A stretch of 64,000 nucleotides of DNA, taken from assembly GCF_038022665.1 (NCBI RefSeq), contig NZ_CP150629.1, forward strand, positions 1,408,480 to 1,472,479, in the 5' to 3' direction. The notes under the pieces were generated by a model that worked only from the letters and a program-made list of their open reading frames with translations, was not told the origin of the DNA and ran no database searches. This document shows, in pieces, positions 36,734 through 46,023 of the stretch (the stretch's first letter is position 1; each line of letters starts with the position of its first letter). This DNA comes from Methanolobus sp. WCC4. GTDB lineage: Archaea > Halobacteriota > Methanosarcinia > Methanosarcinales > Methanosarcinaceae. The position numbers and the translations under genes are program-made.

Positions 36734-36886
36734 ATTCGGAATCCCTCCGAATGTGGTTGCTAGTCTGTCCTTTCCAGTGGTCATACCTGTAAGGGGTATG
36801 GGTTGAGGTCTGAACTCAGGTCTCGGTGTGCTTCGCATAGAAGATACATCTTGTATGTACTGAAACCGAAATATGGTCCAGACTGC
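36734..36886 (-). ncRNA. Structured non-coding spacer between rpoN and rpoK
   Basis: This 300-base gap in an otherwise tight operon has no credible protein but several perfect pairings: GTCTGAAC (36808-36815) with GTCCAGAC (36876-36883); TCGGT (36823-36827) with ACCGA (36865-36869); ATACA (36844-36848) with TGTAT (36852-36856); CATACC (36782-36787) with GGTATG (36795-36800); and a 7-bp hairpin ATTCGGA/TCCGAAT (36734-36740/36746-36752). The last stops at the rpoK TATA-like element. It may be a processed small RNA, a leader regulating rpoK-rps2, or a terminator region for the rpoN transcript. Strand follows the operon; not proven. Confidence 0.4.
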
Positions 36887-36897
36887 CCAATTATTCC

Positions 36898-37086
36898 TTA
36901 CTGGTATGGGGCAAGTGTATCTACTAGCTCGACATGTGAAAGGATCATCCTTCTGCAGCAGTATCTTGTGACACCAAGGTCAGTAAGGACCGTTGCAGGG
37001 TCTTCTCCTTCAGCTACACGCTGTTTGTACTCTTCCCAGCAGTTTGAAACTACTTTTCCACAGCTGAAACATCGAACTGGTAACAT
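36898..37086 (-). CDS. rpoN: DNA-directed RNA polymerase subunit N (Rpo10)
   Basis: 62-residue zinc-binding subunit. The diagnostic CFSCGK (6-11) and RYCCRRMIL (41-49) supply the four zinc-ligand cysteines; length and sequence are canonical. It begins 10 bases after the S9 stop, part of the L18e-L13-S9-rpoN run. Confidence 0.96.
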   Translation of the reverse strand: MLPVRCFSCGKVVSNCWEEYKQRVAEGEDPATVLTDLGVTRYCCRRMILSHVELVDTLAPYQ

Positions 37087-37096
37087 ATCCTATTGC

Positions 37097-37501
37097 CTAC
37101 CTGTATGATTTCTGATATCTGGCACGTGCACCTGGTCCACCAAACTTCTTGGTTTCCTTCTGTCTGGAGTCGTTGACCAGAAGATTACGGTCGTATGCCA
37201 TATATGCATCTCTGAGATCTGTATCGCTGGTCCAGTCTACAATGCCTCTTGCAATTGCAGTTCTGGCAGCATTTGCCTGACCGATGATACCGCCGCCACT
37301 GACGACCACATCGATGTCAAGACCTTCTGCAGCAGCACCAGCGAGTGAAACAGCTTCAAGTACCTTGAGCTTTGCGAATTCAGGACCATAGATCTCCAGT
37401 GGCATCTTGTTGATGCGCACCTTTCCATTTCCCTTCTTCACTGTTGCACGTGCGATAGCTGTCTTCTTTTTACCTGATGAGGTTATGATTTTAGTGGACA
37501 T
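37097..37501 (-). CDS. rps9: 30S ribosomal protein S9
   Basis: 134-residue uS9. The conserved [20 protein letters not shown] start and the C-terminal [17 protein letters not shown] tail, which reaches the P-site tRNA, are both present. Gap of 17 bases from L13. Confidence 0.97.
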   Translation of the reverse strand: MSTKIITSSGKKKTAIARATVKKGNGKVRINKMPLEIYGPEFAKLKVLEAVSLAGAAAEGLDIDVVVSGGGIIGQANAARTAIARGIVDWTSDTDLRDAYMAYDRNLLVNDSRQKETKKFGGPGARARYQKSYR

Positions 37502-37518
37502 GATGATCTTCCTCCTGA

Positions 37519-37947
37519 TTAGAACTTAGCACCGAGCTTCTTACTGAGGTCGCCAAGTTTGAGGTATTTGTTAGAACTAAGGCGGTCCATGTTTGCCTCT
37601 GCGATCTTTACACTTTCCTTGCCTTCGAACTCTGCAGGAACGCCTACATGCACCTTAAGGCGGGACATTGCGTCTCTTCCTCTTGCACGCTTGTATGGGA
37701 GCATTCCTCTTACGGTTCTCTTAAGGATCCTGTCCGGTCTCTTTGGGAAATATGGTCCGAACTCCGGCTTTCCTCTTTTCAGAGTCGCGTCATATTCTCT
37801 CATTGTTGTGTACTTTGAACCGGAAATGACTGCCTTTTCAGCATTGATGATGTCAATCTCTTCTCCTGCAAGCAGCTTTGTTGCCACGGTACTTGCAAGT
37901 CTTCCCATAATGAGTCCTTCTGCATCGATAATTGTCATTTTGTTCAC
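37519..37947 (-). CDS. rpl13: 50S ribosomal protein L13
   Basis: 142-residue uL13 with [17 protein letters not shown] at the N-terminus and [20 protein letters not shown] in the core. Its start directly follows the L18e stop (no gap), consistent with translational coupling. Confidence 0.97.
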   Translation of the reverse strand: MNKMTIIDAEGLIMGRLASTVATKLLAGEEIDIINAEKAVISGSKYTTMREYDATLKRGKPEFGPYFPKRPDRILKRTVRGMLPYKRARGRDAMSRLKVHVGVPAEFEGKESVKIAEANMDRLSSNKYLKLGDLSKKLGAKF

Positions 37948-38328
37948 CTACTGCAAGATCTTGATGCCAGACCCTTTAGGGTTCTCTTTCATCATCTCTT
38001 CGATAGTCAGGCACTTGCCGCCGACCTCTGCGATCTTCTCCATTGCAGTTGCGCTGAAGTTGTATGCAGCAACTGTTACTGCCTTGTTGAGAAGTCCTGA
38101 ACCGAGGACCTTGCCTGCAATAAGGACTGTCTCTCCGTCCTTTGCATACCTGTTGATCTTACTGAGGTTTACCTGTGCGTAGTTCTTGCCAGGCTTTTCC
38201 AACCTCTTTGCCACATCTCTCCAGATAGCAGCTTCGTTCTGACGTGCCTCTTCCTTGAGTGCTGCGATGAGCACAGGGGTGCGAGGGTTTGTCTTTCTTT
38301 GGATCTTTACGTTTGTATTCTTGCTCAT
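37948..38328 (-). CDS. rpl18e: 50S ribosomal protein L18e
   Basis: 126 residues from ATG 38328 (MSKNTNVKIQRKTNP), which has a strong GGAGGAAC ribosome-binding site; the open frame to 38361 lacks one. Conserved NLSKINRYAKDGETVLIAGKVLGSG and KVLGSGLLNKAVTVAA regions identify eL18. It heads the ribosomal/RNA-polymerase cluster here; the usual upstream partner rpoD is absent, its place being taken by a DUF2240 gene. Confidence 0.95.
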   Translation of the reverse strand: MSKNTNVKIQRKTNPRTPVLIAALKEEARQNEAAIWRDVAKRLEKPGKNYAQVNLSKINRYAKDGETVLIAGKVLGSGLLNKAVTVAAYNFSATAMEKIAEVGGKCLTIEEMMKENPKGSGIKILQ

Positions 38329-38465
38329 TAATGTTCCTCCGCAAGAGTATGTCTCACTCACGCACGGTTATGCGTTCGAACATCCGTTAGGTGTCAGTAA
38401 AGTAAGAACATGAATGGTCTGATCACTCAGACTGGTGTCTGAATAACATTAATAGTACATAAAGA

Positions 38466-38942
38466 TTATGTGGATATTTCCTTTTCGCTGAAGACCTTAC
38501 TATATACTCTGTCATATATAAGGTCTATATCACAGCCCAGTTCCTTTGCGGTCAGAATTCCCGCAACCTCTATATCCACAAGATCCTCAAGTTGCTCCTG
38601 CTTCTTATTTATCAGTGCAGTGGTTTCCCTCGCACTTGTCCCGCAGCTTGCGACTATCATGGCTATTATATCCTCGATGACCGACCTTTCCTTAAAAATA
38701 GACTCAGAGGGTTTGAAACCATGCGGTATCTCTATGGTACTTATATCAAAATTGGGTGCAAGTTCCGCTCCCTCGAACTTAAGGAGCTGGGAACCTATTG
38801 CTTTGTCCCTTACCTTCGATGCAACATCAGGAGCCATCCACTTCAGGTCAAAGGACAGTACGAATTCAAAATCCTTGATAGAAAGCGAATCTTTGTTGTT
38901 TCGTTTGAAGGGTGTTGCAGCTACAAGCATCAATTCATCCAT
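38466..38942 (-). CDS. DUF2240 family protein
   Basis: 158 residues, cytosolic, restricted to archaea. The N-terminal FKRNNKDSLSIKDFEFVLSFDLKWM region resembles the DUF2240 domain, with a helical C-terminus (TSARETTALINKKQEQLEDLVDIEVAGILTAKE) that could be a winged-helix-like or oligomerisation segment. Its ATG overlaps the stop of the preceding gene in a TAATG arrangement, so the two are translationally coupled. Function unknown. Confidence 0.75.
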   Translation of the reverse strand: MDELMLVAATPFKRNNKDSLSIKDFEFVLSFDLKWMAPDVASKVRDKAIGSQLLKFEGAELAPNFDISTIEIPHGFKPSESIFKERSVIEDIIAMIVASCGTSARETTALINKKQEQLEDLVDIEVAGILTAKELGCDIDLIYDRVYSKVFSEKEIST

Positions 38943-39424
38943 TATGAACCTCTGCGTAGCTCATCGATCACAGTGTCGGCAACCCTGCCACACTCTGTTC
39001 GCTTCGGACCATCGATATGGTTGATCTGGAGTACCAGAAGCTCACTTTCGACAATAGCCCTTACAAGATAGATGTCGCCCCTGAATGGAACACGATTGTA
39101 TTTCCCGTCAAGGTAACTATATCTCAGGTGGATCCTGAAATCCATTATCCCCTCAGGTTCCAGTGTATCAAGCACACCGTCAACAGTATCATAATTAAGA
39201 GGGGAGAAATCGACACCATTGGTAACGATCTCAACGCTTATCTCTCGTTTTGCCTGTATTCGGTGTCCTCTTTGCGTTACGGATTCGGTAACGAACATGC
39301 CGAACTTCCCGTCCATGTTCGCCATGACCTTCACAAAAAAAGGCAGATCAGAATGGTAGCGATACTTCTGTTCAAACTCCACCGTCCTGTGAGGAAATCG
39401 ATGATATATTCGTTTTCGCATCAT
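38942..39424 (-). CDS. Conserved hypothetical protein
   Basis: 160 residues, no TM segments. Rich in alternating charged/aromatic beta-type stretches (FFVKVMANMDGKFGMFVTES; MDFRIHLRYSYLDGKYNRV), with a basic N-terminus (MMRKRIYHRFPHRT). I do not recognise the family. Coupling by a one-base stop/start overlap to the DUF2240 gene suggests a shared process. Real-gene evidence: coupling, codon use like neighbours, and no competing frame. Confidence 0.7.
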   Translation of the reverse strand: MMRKRIYHRFPHRTVEFEQKYRYHSDLPFFVKVMANMDGKFGMFVTESVTQRGHRIQAKREISVEIVTNGVDFSPLNYDTVDGVLDTLEPEGIMDFRIHLRYSYLDGKYNRVPFRGDIYLVRAIVESELLVLQINHIDGPKRTECGRVADTVIDELRRGS

Positions 39425-39474
39425 TTTAGTCTGCTACCACCCATGTTTGTATAATAATTGCCTGTTCACCCTAT

Positions 39475-41049
39475 TTAAAGTTTGATGAGCTTGGCATCGA
39501 TCATTCCCTCAACAGCTCTCATCTCCTGAAGGATCGGCTCAGGAACTTCTGAGTCTACGTTAAGTGCCATTATGGTGGATCCGCCTATTTCAGCTCTTCC
39601 TACCTGCATACCGGAGATATTGATGTTGTTCTTTCCGAGGATGATACAGCAGGGTCCTATCACATTAGGCTTGTTGATGTGGTTTGCAACTATGAGGTAT
39701 CCTGTAGGGATAAGATCGACATGCTCCCCATTGATATTGATTATCTTTCCTTTGCCACCGACGACGGTACCTGTGATGGATGTCTTCTCGTCGCCCATTG
39801 TGATCTCTACCTTGATTGTGGAACTGAACTCTTCAGTTGTCTCGGACTTGCTCTCTACGACATCTACCTTCCTTGACTTTGCAAGTGAACCTGCATTGAC
39901 GTAATTGACCGCGGAACCAAGTGCTACCTGAAGCATTCCTTTGACTGCTGCTACAGTTACGGGTCTTGTGTCCTTCTCGGAGATCTCTCCGTTATAGGCT
40001 ATCTCTATCTTCTCGTAGTTCTTACCAAGAAGCTGTGCACATGCGCTGCTCATTGTCTCTGCAAGCTGGATGTATGGTGCCAGCATGGTCATTACCTCTG
40101 GCTTGACAGAAGGTATGTTAATTGCATTCTTTGCAGTTCCGCCATTGAGCACGGAAACAACTTCCTCTGCAACGGATACGGCTACATTGACCTGTGCTTC
40201 CTGTGTGGATGCACCGAGGTGAGGTGTAGCGATAAGTGTCTCACAATCAAGGAGCGGGCTGTCAAGAGGTGGTTCATTGACGAATACATCGATGGCAGCA
40301 CCTGCTATTTTCTTGCTGTTGAGTGCTTCTGTAAGTGCCTCCTCATTGATGATGCCTCCGCGTGCACAGTTGATGATCCTTGCGTTGCTTTTCATCATGG
40401 CGAACTCTTCAGCATCGATGATGTTCCTTGTATCCTTGGTGAGTGGTGTGTGAACTGTGATGAAATCAGCAGCCTTTACAATATCATGAACTGACATCAT
40501 CTTCACTCCCATTTCCTTTGCCCTCTCGTCAGAGACGAACGGGTCGTATGCAAGGATGTCCATGTTAAGGCCCTGTGCCCTCTTTGTGACCTCAGCACCG
40601 ATACGTCCAAGTCCGATGACACCGAGCGTCTTGCCGTTGACCTCTACACCCATGAACTTCTTACGTTCCCATTTCTTTGATGACTTGAGAGATTCGTTTG
40701 CCTGGGGTACGTTCCTTGCCAGTGCCATCATCATGGCAATGGTGTGTTCTGCTGCAGAGAGCATATTTCCTTCAGGGGCATTGACAACTATAATGCCCTT
40801 TTCTGTTGCTGCCTCCACATCCACATTATCGACACCGACGCCTGCTCTGCCTACTATCATCAATTTGTCTGCTGCCTCTATGACATTCCTGGTGACCTGT
40901 GTTCCGCTTCTTATTACAAGTGCTTCATAGTCAGGTATCTTCTCAACGAGTTCCTCTTCGGAAAGTCCTGTGAGGACGTCAACTGTGAAATGCTGCTGAA
41001 GTATTGTTAATCCCTGTTCTGATAATGGATCACTAACTAGTACTTTCAT
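39475..41049 (-). CDS. serA: D-3-phosphoglycerate dehydrogenase
   Basis: First enzyme of serine synthesis, oxidising 3-phosphoglycerate with NAD. From the ATG at 41049 (MKVLVSDPLSEQG) it has 524 residues, the long (type I) form: substrate domain, Rossmann domain with GVIGLGRIGAEVTKRA, catalytic Arg/Glu/His segments (NCARGGIINEEAL, ATPHLGASTQEA), an intervening ASB domain (about 315-450) and a C-terminal ACT domain (YLIVANHINKPNVIG...) that usually binds serine for feedback control. A GCGGAG ribosome-binding site is 9 bases upstream. The promoter overlaps a cluster of GCAATTA repeats. Confidence 0.96.
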   Translation of the reverse strand: MKVLVSDPLSEQGLTILQQHFTVDVLTGLSEEELVEKIPDYEALVIRSGTQVTRNVIEAADKLMIVGRAGVGVDNVDVEAATEKGIIVVNAPEGNMLSAAEHTIAMMMALARNVPQANESLKSSKKWERKKFMGVEVNGKTLGVIGLGRIGAEVTKRAQGLNMDILAYDPFVSDERAKEMGVKMMSVHDIVKAADFITVHTPLTKDTRNIIDAEEFAMMKSNARIINCARGGIINEEALTEALNSKKIAGAAIDVFVNEPPLDSPLLDCETLIATPHLGASTQEAQVNVAVSVAEEVVSVLNGGTAKNAINIPSVKPEVMTMLAPYIQLAETMSSACAQLLGKNYEKIEIAYNGEISEKDTRPVTVAAVKGMLQVALGSAVNYVNAGSLAKSRKVDVVESKSETTEEFSSTIKVEITMGDEKTSITGTVVGGKGKIININGEHVDLIPTGYLIVANHINKPNVIGPCCIILGKNNINISGMQVGRAEIGGSTIMALNVDSEVPEPILQEMRAVEGMIDAKLIKL

Positions 41050-41068
41050 ATTATATATCTCCGCAGAT

Positions 41069-41161
41069 AAGTGCAATTATAAGTGTAATTACAAATGCAA
41101 TTACAAGTTCCATTGGTAATTGCGCATTCGATCTATAGGTTTAAAGGACCAATGCAATTAT
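41069..41161 (-). repeat. GCAATTA repeat cluster at the serA promoter
   Basis: Three head-to-tail 12-bp units AAGTGCAATTAT (41069-41080), AAGTGTAATTAC (41081-41092) and AAATGCAATTAC (41093-41104), a weaker fourth (41105-41116), an inverted copy (GTAATTGC near 41116-41123) and a further CAATGCAATTAT near 41150. They lie between the serA ribosome-binding site and its likely TATA region, so they look like multiple binding sites for a regulator. The rest of the gap up to 41340 is AT-rich without a gene. Confidence 0.6.
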
Positions 41162-41339
41162 ATCTTTTTCTACATAGCTCTGTGCGTCATAGTCGCATTC
41201 AAGCTATTTTAACCTACTTTGAGAATGCACCATTTTACATATACTTGTCTCTTTAAAAACTTAAGTCCCTGTCTTTTGCTTAGTGGAATATGATATTATT
41301 TACATCACTCTCATGTTTTTTCTTTCAGGAAAAAATAGA

Positions 41340-41355
41340 AACGTATATATAAAAT
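41340..41355 (+). promoter_or_regulatory. TATA box for the two-TM sensor kinase
   Basis: AACGTATATATAAAA is a consensus archaeal TATA element about 60 bases before the kinase start codon, predicting a leader of around 35 bases. Confidence 0.55.
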
Positions 41356-41412
41356 CCTCTGTATTATCTTTAAATACCGGAAGATTCCGGTCATTGGTCA
41401 ATTCGAACAACA

Positions 41413-43845
41413 ATGGATGCCATGAATGAGTTTTTGATCGAAGGGTCCTATATGAGAAAAGACGTTAGAATATTGTTGATATCAATATCATTTGGTCTCG
41501 CATTCTGGGTCTTAGATGCATATCTGATACATCTTGTTTTCAATGCTCCTGTTCTTTCCCTTTCCTCTTCACAAAAGGAATTCTTCCATGACCTGTACGT
41601 AAAGGTCTTCATACTCATCGGTTTTGCACTGTTCGGCGTGACCGTTTCAAAAATGTCTCAAAAATGTCAATGTGCTGAAGGTGAATTACTCTCCCAATTA
41701 AGGTTTGAGAATATCGTTGCCGATATATCGTCTCATTTTATAGGAAAAAGGTCGGAGAATATCGATGAAGGTATTCATCTTTCCCTGAAGAAGATCGCAG
41801 AGTTTGCTGATGCGGACCGTGGTTATCTGGTCCTCCTGTCCCCTGATGGTGAACTGAAGGATAGTATGTACCAATGGCATGGTGAACATGTTGATATTGG
41901 CAGCATCGGTAACTTTCCGGGACGTGATTTCCCATGGTGGATGGAACAGATGTTGTCGCCTGAGATCATCCATATATCGGATATATCGGAACTTCCTGCT
42001 TCAGCGGAAAAAGAAAAAGAAGCTCTCAAGGCTGCAGGCATAATGTCAGCCCTTTCTATCCCCCTTTTGTCAGATGATATTCTGATAGGTTTTTTGGGTT
42101 TTGAATCTTTCAGTCAGAAAAAGGTATGGCCTCCTAATTACATTAAGCTCATCAGGGTCGTGGGCGATATCTTTGTGGACAGCATAGAACGTAAGAAAGC
42201 CGAAGCCTCGGTTCTCGATCACCAGATAAGGCTTGCAAGGGCTCAGGAGATATCCCATATAGGGAGCTGGGAGATCGACCTCAGGACAAAGAAGCATATC
42301 TGGTCCGATGAGATGTATCGTATAATGGGTTTTATCCCCGGTGAGGTATCGGTCACCAGAAACACATATCTTGATATGGTCCATAGTGATGACAGGGACC
42401 ATTTCAAGGAATCTGTTGACCGGGCACTTTCAACCCCTGGATACAAGGTAGACATAAAGACAAGGGTCATAAAAAAGAACGGGGCTATATGTGTTCTGCA
42501 TACATTGGGAGAGGTAGTATGGGATAATGATGGGAACCAGCTTTTCTTTCAGGGGACCACACAGGATATAACCAAAATATCCATTGCAGAAGAGGAACTT
42601 CACAGGAAGAACCGTAATCTTCTCATCCTGCAATCAACAGCTCTCATAGCTGCCAGTTCTCTGGAAATGGATGACTTCCTTGGTGATATCCTTGAGGAAA
42701 TAAATTCATATGTGGGCTGCAGATCCGGTTCGATCTATCTTTTCTCTCCGGAGGAAAAAAGCTTCATGCTTTGTTCATCGACGGGCATATCAGATGGATT
42801 CAGAGAACATATCAGTTCCATATCCATGGATGACCCGATACTCGGGATGATCCCTGATATAAAGGATACCTGGATAACGGGGAAGAAGGATCATGTGGAA
42901 GTATTTCTTAAAGACCCCCTCACAAATGAGAATGTTGGGAAATTCGTTTTCATACCTATAATCTCAAGGGATGACCTTGCAGGCATTATATTCCTGTTCC
43001 CTGATACAGAGACCGTGATATCAAAAGCTGATATGCAGATACTGGGTAACGTGGGTCGGCAGATAGGTATCACTGTGGAGAACATACGTCTTCTTGATGA
43101 AACAAGGAATGCTTATGAAGAACTGAAATCCCTTGACAGGATGAAAGACGAGTTTGTGTCCAATATCACCCATGAACTGAAAACGCCTCTTATCTCCATA
43201 AAGGGATATAGTGAGGTCATCTATGAAGGACTTCTGGGTGACCTTGATGACAGGCAAAAGGAGTGCATGAAGGTGGTCGTTTCGAATTCGGAACGTCTTG
43301 AAAGATTGATAGAATCGCTTCTCAACATCAATTCCCTGAATTTTGAGAGACATCATGTGTTCTCTCCCGTACATCTGAAAGAGATCCTCGACAATGCTGT
43401 TAACAAACTTGCCCTGAAGATGGAGGAAAGGGATGTAGGTGTCACAAAGGATTATTCTTTTGAAATACCTCTGCTATATGGTAACAGCGAGTTTCTGACA
43501 TCTCTCTTTGTCTATATCCTTGACAATGCGATCAAGTTCTCTCCGGAATCTTCAGATGTATCGATAACGATACGTGAGGATGACCGTTATATCCATGTCA
43601 AAATAAGTGATCATGGTATTGGCATTCCGGAGAAATGTATGGAAAAGATATTCGAGAGATTCTATCAGGTGGATGGTTCAGCAACCCGTATCTACAGCGG
43701 TAACGGACTTGGCCTGTATCTTGCAAAGAATATAGTGGACCTTCATTTTGGTATGATCAGAATTGAAAGTGAGGAAGGTGTCGGTACGGATGTATATGTT
43801 TCGCTTCCTCTGTATGATTCCGGGATACATGACCAGGAAAGATGA
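41413..43845 (+). CDS. Membrane sensor histidine kinase (GAF-PAS-GAF-HisKA-HATPase)
   Basis: 810-residue kinase. Two N-terminal TM helices (about 18-42 and 56-78) with a short loop anchor it; no large external domain, so sensing is probably cytosolic. GAF 1 spans about 95-260 (FADADRGYLVLLSPDG), a PAS of the IGSWEIDL subtype about 275-390, GAF 2 about 400-570 (VGCRSGSIYLFSPEE). HisKA has NITHELKTP with His587; HATPase carries ILDNAIKFSPE, ISDHGIGIPE and SGNGLGLYLA. No receiver or HPt, so it must pass phosphate to a separate regulator, none of which is adjacent. The convergent alaX gene follows closely. Confidence 0.9.
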   Translation: MDAMNEFLIEGSYMRKDVRILLISISFGLAFWVLDAYLIHLVFNAPVLSLSSSQKEFFHDLYVKVFILIGFALFGVTVSKMSQKCQCAEGELLSQLRFENIVADISSHFIGKRSENIDEGIHLSLKKIAEFADADRGYLVLLSPDGELKDSMYQWHGEHVDIGSIGNFPGRDFPWWMEQMLSPEIIHISDISELPASAEKEKEALKAAGIMSALSIPLLSDDILIGFLGFESFSQKKVWPPNYIKLIRVVGDIFVDSIERKKAEASVLDHQIRLARAQEISHIGSWEIDLRTKKHIWSDEMYRIMGFIPGEVSVTRNTYLDMVHSDDRDHFKESVDRALSTPGYKVDIKTRVIKKNGAICVLHTLGEVVWDNDGNQLFFQGTTQDITKISIAEEELHRKNRNLLILQSTALIAASSLEMDDFLGDILEEINSYVGCRSGSIYLFSPEEKSFMLCSSTGISDGFREHISSISMDDPILGMIPDIKDTWITGKKDHVEVFLKDPLTNENVGKFVFIPIISRDDLAGIIFLFPDTETVISKADMQILGNVGRQIGITVENIRLLDETRNAYEELKSLDRMKDEFVSNITHELKTPLISIKGYSEVIYEGLLGDLDDRQKECMKVVVSNSERLERLIESLLNINSLNFERHHVFSPVHLKEILDNAVNKLALKMEERDVGVTKDYSFEIPLLYGNSEFLTSLFVYILDNAIKFSPESSDVSITIREDDRYIHVKISDHGIGIPEKCMEKIFERFYQVDGSATRIYSGNGLGLYLAKNIVDLHFGMIRIESEEGVGTDVYVSLPLYDSGIHDQER

Positions 43846-43863
43846 TCATCCCGGATAGGCAAC

Positions 43864-44577
43864 TCAGTTATCTCTGAATTTGAAATATACTCTTCTGTTG
43901 TTCTTGCCCTTGTTCTCTGCCTTTGTGATCTCTATATGTGGTATATCTCCGGTATTTGCGATATGTGTGCCACCACATGCCTGTGTGTCAACACCGGGGA
44001 TGCTGATGACCCTTATGTCCTTTATCTCAGGAGGGAATGCATCCTTGAGCTTAACAAGGGATGGTATCTGAAACGCCTCCTCTCTTGGCATGATATCTAT
44101 GCTCACAGGGATCTTGCGGTCTATGACCTCATTGACCTTTGCTTCATATGACTTGATAAGCTCCCTGTCGAAATCCTCAAGATTGAAATCAACACGTGTC
44201 TTATCTTCACCAAGCTGGTTCCCTGATATCTTTGCTCCGGTCTCGTCATGGATTATCGCGCTCAATATGTGGCATGCTGTATGATATTGCATGAAAAGGT
44301 ATCTTCTGTCCCAGTCAATGACGCCCTTTACTCTGTCACCTGCCTTCAGTCCTTCAGTTGAGACCTCATGGCTGATGTTGTCATCGAACTTTCCCACGAA
44401 GACCACCGGGAACTCTGTTCCATCCTCTTTCACGAGCATACCGGTGTCATGTGGCTGGCCGCCGGAATTTGGATAGAATGCTGTCCTGTCAAGCACTACG
44501 AACTTCCCGTCCCTGACACTTTCAACCGTTGCATCGAACTCTTTCATATAACAGTCAGTAAGATACAGTTCTTTCAT
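43864..44577 (-). CDS. alaX: Alanyl-tRNA editing protein AlaX
   Basis: Free-standing editing domain that deacylates Ser-tRNA-Ala mischarged by alanyl-tRNA synthetase. Starting at ATG 44577 (MKELYLTDCYMKEF) it has 237 residues, the AlaX-M size. Zinc ligands are seen in HTACHILSAI (HxxxH-like) and CGGTHIANTGDIPH; the glycine-rich FYPNSGGQPHDTG loop is typical. The longer open frame to 44658 has no matching family sequence and would run into the MFS promoter. Confidence 0.92.
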   Translation of the reverse strand: MKELYLTDCYMKEFDATVESVRDGKFVVLDRTAFYPNSGGQPHDTGMLVKEDGTEFPVVFVGKFDDNISHEVSTEGLKAGDRVKGVIDWDRRYLFMQYHTACHILSAIIHDETGAKISGNQLGEDKTRVDFNLEDFDRELIKSYEAKVNEVIDRKIPVSIDIMPREEAFQIPSLVKLKDAFPPEIKDIRVISIPGVDTQACGGTHIANTGDIPHIEITKAENKGKNNRRVYFKFRDN

Positions 44578-44676
44578 GGTCCCGATAAGACCCTTATCAG
44601 AATTAATTCTTTTCATATCCCTGTTACAGGTCACCAAAAGATCATATAGTATCCGCACCCTGAAAATATTGGGAGT

Positions 44677-45981
44677 ATGTCTGACAAGGGAACAAAAGGG
44701 ATATCAATATATCCTCTTCTTCTGGTGAACTTTATCGGTACCATGGGACTCAGCCTGGTCCTTCCTTTCCTTATATTCCTTGTGGAGAGGTTCGGGGGGA
44801 ATGCACTGATATATGGTATCATGTCCTCGATGTATCCTGTATTCCAGCTTATAGGCTCTCCATTACTGGGACGCTGGTCTGACACATACGGACGAAAGAA
44901 AGTACTCTTTCTCAGTCAGGCAGGTACCCTTCTTTCATGGATCATATTTTTCATAGCCCTTTTTGTGCCGGTCCTTGCCATTGTAGATGTGAACTCAGGG
45001 ATACTTGGGAGTTTTGCGATAACAGTTCCTCTGGTCCTGCTGTTCATAGCAAGGGGATTCGATGGCCTGACCGGTGGCAACGTCTCGGTCTCCAATGCAT
45101 ACATTGCCGATATCACGGAGGACAAGGACAGAAGTAAGAATTTCGGGAAAATGTCGGTTTCCACAAATCTTGGATTTATAGTCGGTCCGGCACTTGCAGG
45201 GATCCTCAGTGTGACGATATATGGTGAGGCACTACCGGTGTTTGCAGCTATTCTTATCTCTCTAGCAGGTACTATCCTGATAGCTCTCTATGTGCCGGAA
45301 TCCCGAAGATGCATCCCGGAGGACAGGATACCTGGTGAATTATCAATGACATCTGACATGCCCGGGGGATGCGCAGATGCCACGCCTGTTCAGAAACAGA
45401 AGTTCATGGATGTCATGGGATTGAAGCACATTCCTTATATGTTCCTTATCTACTTCCTGATATTCCTGGGTTTCAATACGTTCTACACCGCCTTCCCGGT
45501 ACACGCAGCCAATGACCTTCAGTGGAGCATCGCAGAACTTGGATTCTTCTTCTCGTTCCTTAGCATCCTGCTTGTCATAGTTGAGGGCCCTGTGCTCTCC
45601 TATGTCTCAAAAAGATATTCCGATCCTTTCCTGATAATCTCCGGCAGCCTGATACTGGGAAGCAATTTCGTACTTCTGGCTTTTGGAAGCAGCATCCTGA
45701 CATATGTAGCTGCTTTGCTGTTCGCAGCAGGAAATGGTTTCATGTGGCCATCCATACAGTCCATGCTATCAAAGCTTGCAGGAAAGGATAATCAGGGACT
45801 TGTTCAGGGAGTATCCGGAAGTGTTGTGAGCATTGCCAGCATCCTTGGTCTTATAGGTGGAGGATTCATCTATGAGCTGCTTGGAAGGGGTGCTTTCATA
45901 GTCTCTGCACTTATCATCTATCTCGTGTTCGTGCTTTCCCTGCGTCTGAGGTCCTTTGATCTGTCTGGTAAGGATGCATGA
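44677..45981 (+). CDS. MFS transporter, TetA-like drug efflux family
   Basis: 434-residue major facilitator with 12 TM helices. MFS motif A appears in the first cytoplasmic loop as GSPLLGRWSDTYGRKKV (near 62-80), typical of 12-TM tetracycline/multidrug proton antiporters. A long central loop (about 205-250) divides the halves and contains a charged, Cys-containing stretch. Divergent from alaX with a 99-base shared promoter region. Substrate unknown. Confidence 0.88.
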   Translation: MSDKGTKGISIYPLLLVNFIGTMGLSLVLPFLIFLVERFGGNALIYGIMSSMYPVFQLIGSPLLGRWSDTYGRKKVLFLSQAGTLLSWIIFFIALFVPVLAIVDVNSGILGSFAITVPLVLLFIARGFDGLTGGNVSVSNAYIADITEDKDRSKNFGKMSVSTNLGFIVGPALAGILSVTIYGEALPVFAAILISLAGTILIALYVPESRRCIPEDRIPGELSMTSDMPGGCADATPVQKQKFMDVMGLKHIPYMFLIYFLIFLGFNTFYTAFPVHAANDLQWSIAELGFFFSFLSILLVIVEGPVLSYVSKRYSDPFLIISGSLILGSNFVLLAFGSSILTYVAALLFAAGNGFMWPSIQSMLSKLAGKDNQGLVQGVSGSVVSIASILGLIGGGFIYELLGRGAFIVSALIIYLVFVLSLRLRSFDLSGKDA

Positions 45982-46023
45982 TATGATCAATTATACTTAT
46001 GTGGCGAATATAGCTTTCTGCTT

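Noticed and set aside
36626-36838. 70-codon minus-strand frame between rpoN and rpoK
   Set aside because: It covers the paired spacer and the rpoK TATA-like element, has no ribosome-binding site and overlaps the rpoK 5' region; structure explains the area better.
36640-36890. A tRNA or rRNA fragment in the rpoN-rpoK spacer
   Set aside because: Tried to fit a cloverleaf and known rRNA segments (the GAGTTCAGACC stretch looked like 23S); no T loop, acceptor stem or continuous rRNA match was found.
41069-41161. CRISPR array
   Set aside because: The units are 12 bp with no spacers and no cas genes are in the window; also checked the ppdK and kinase repeats, none has repeat-spacer periodicity.
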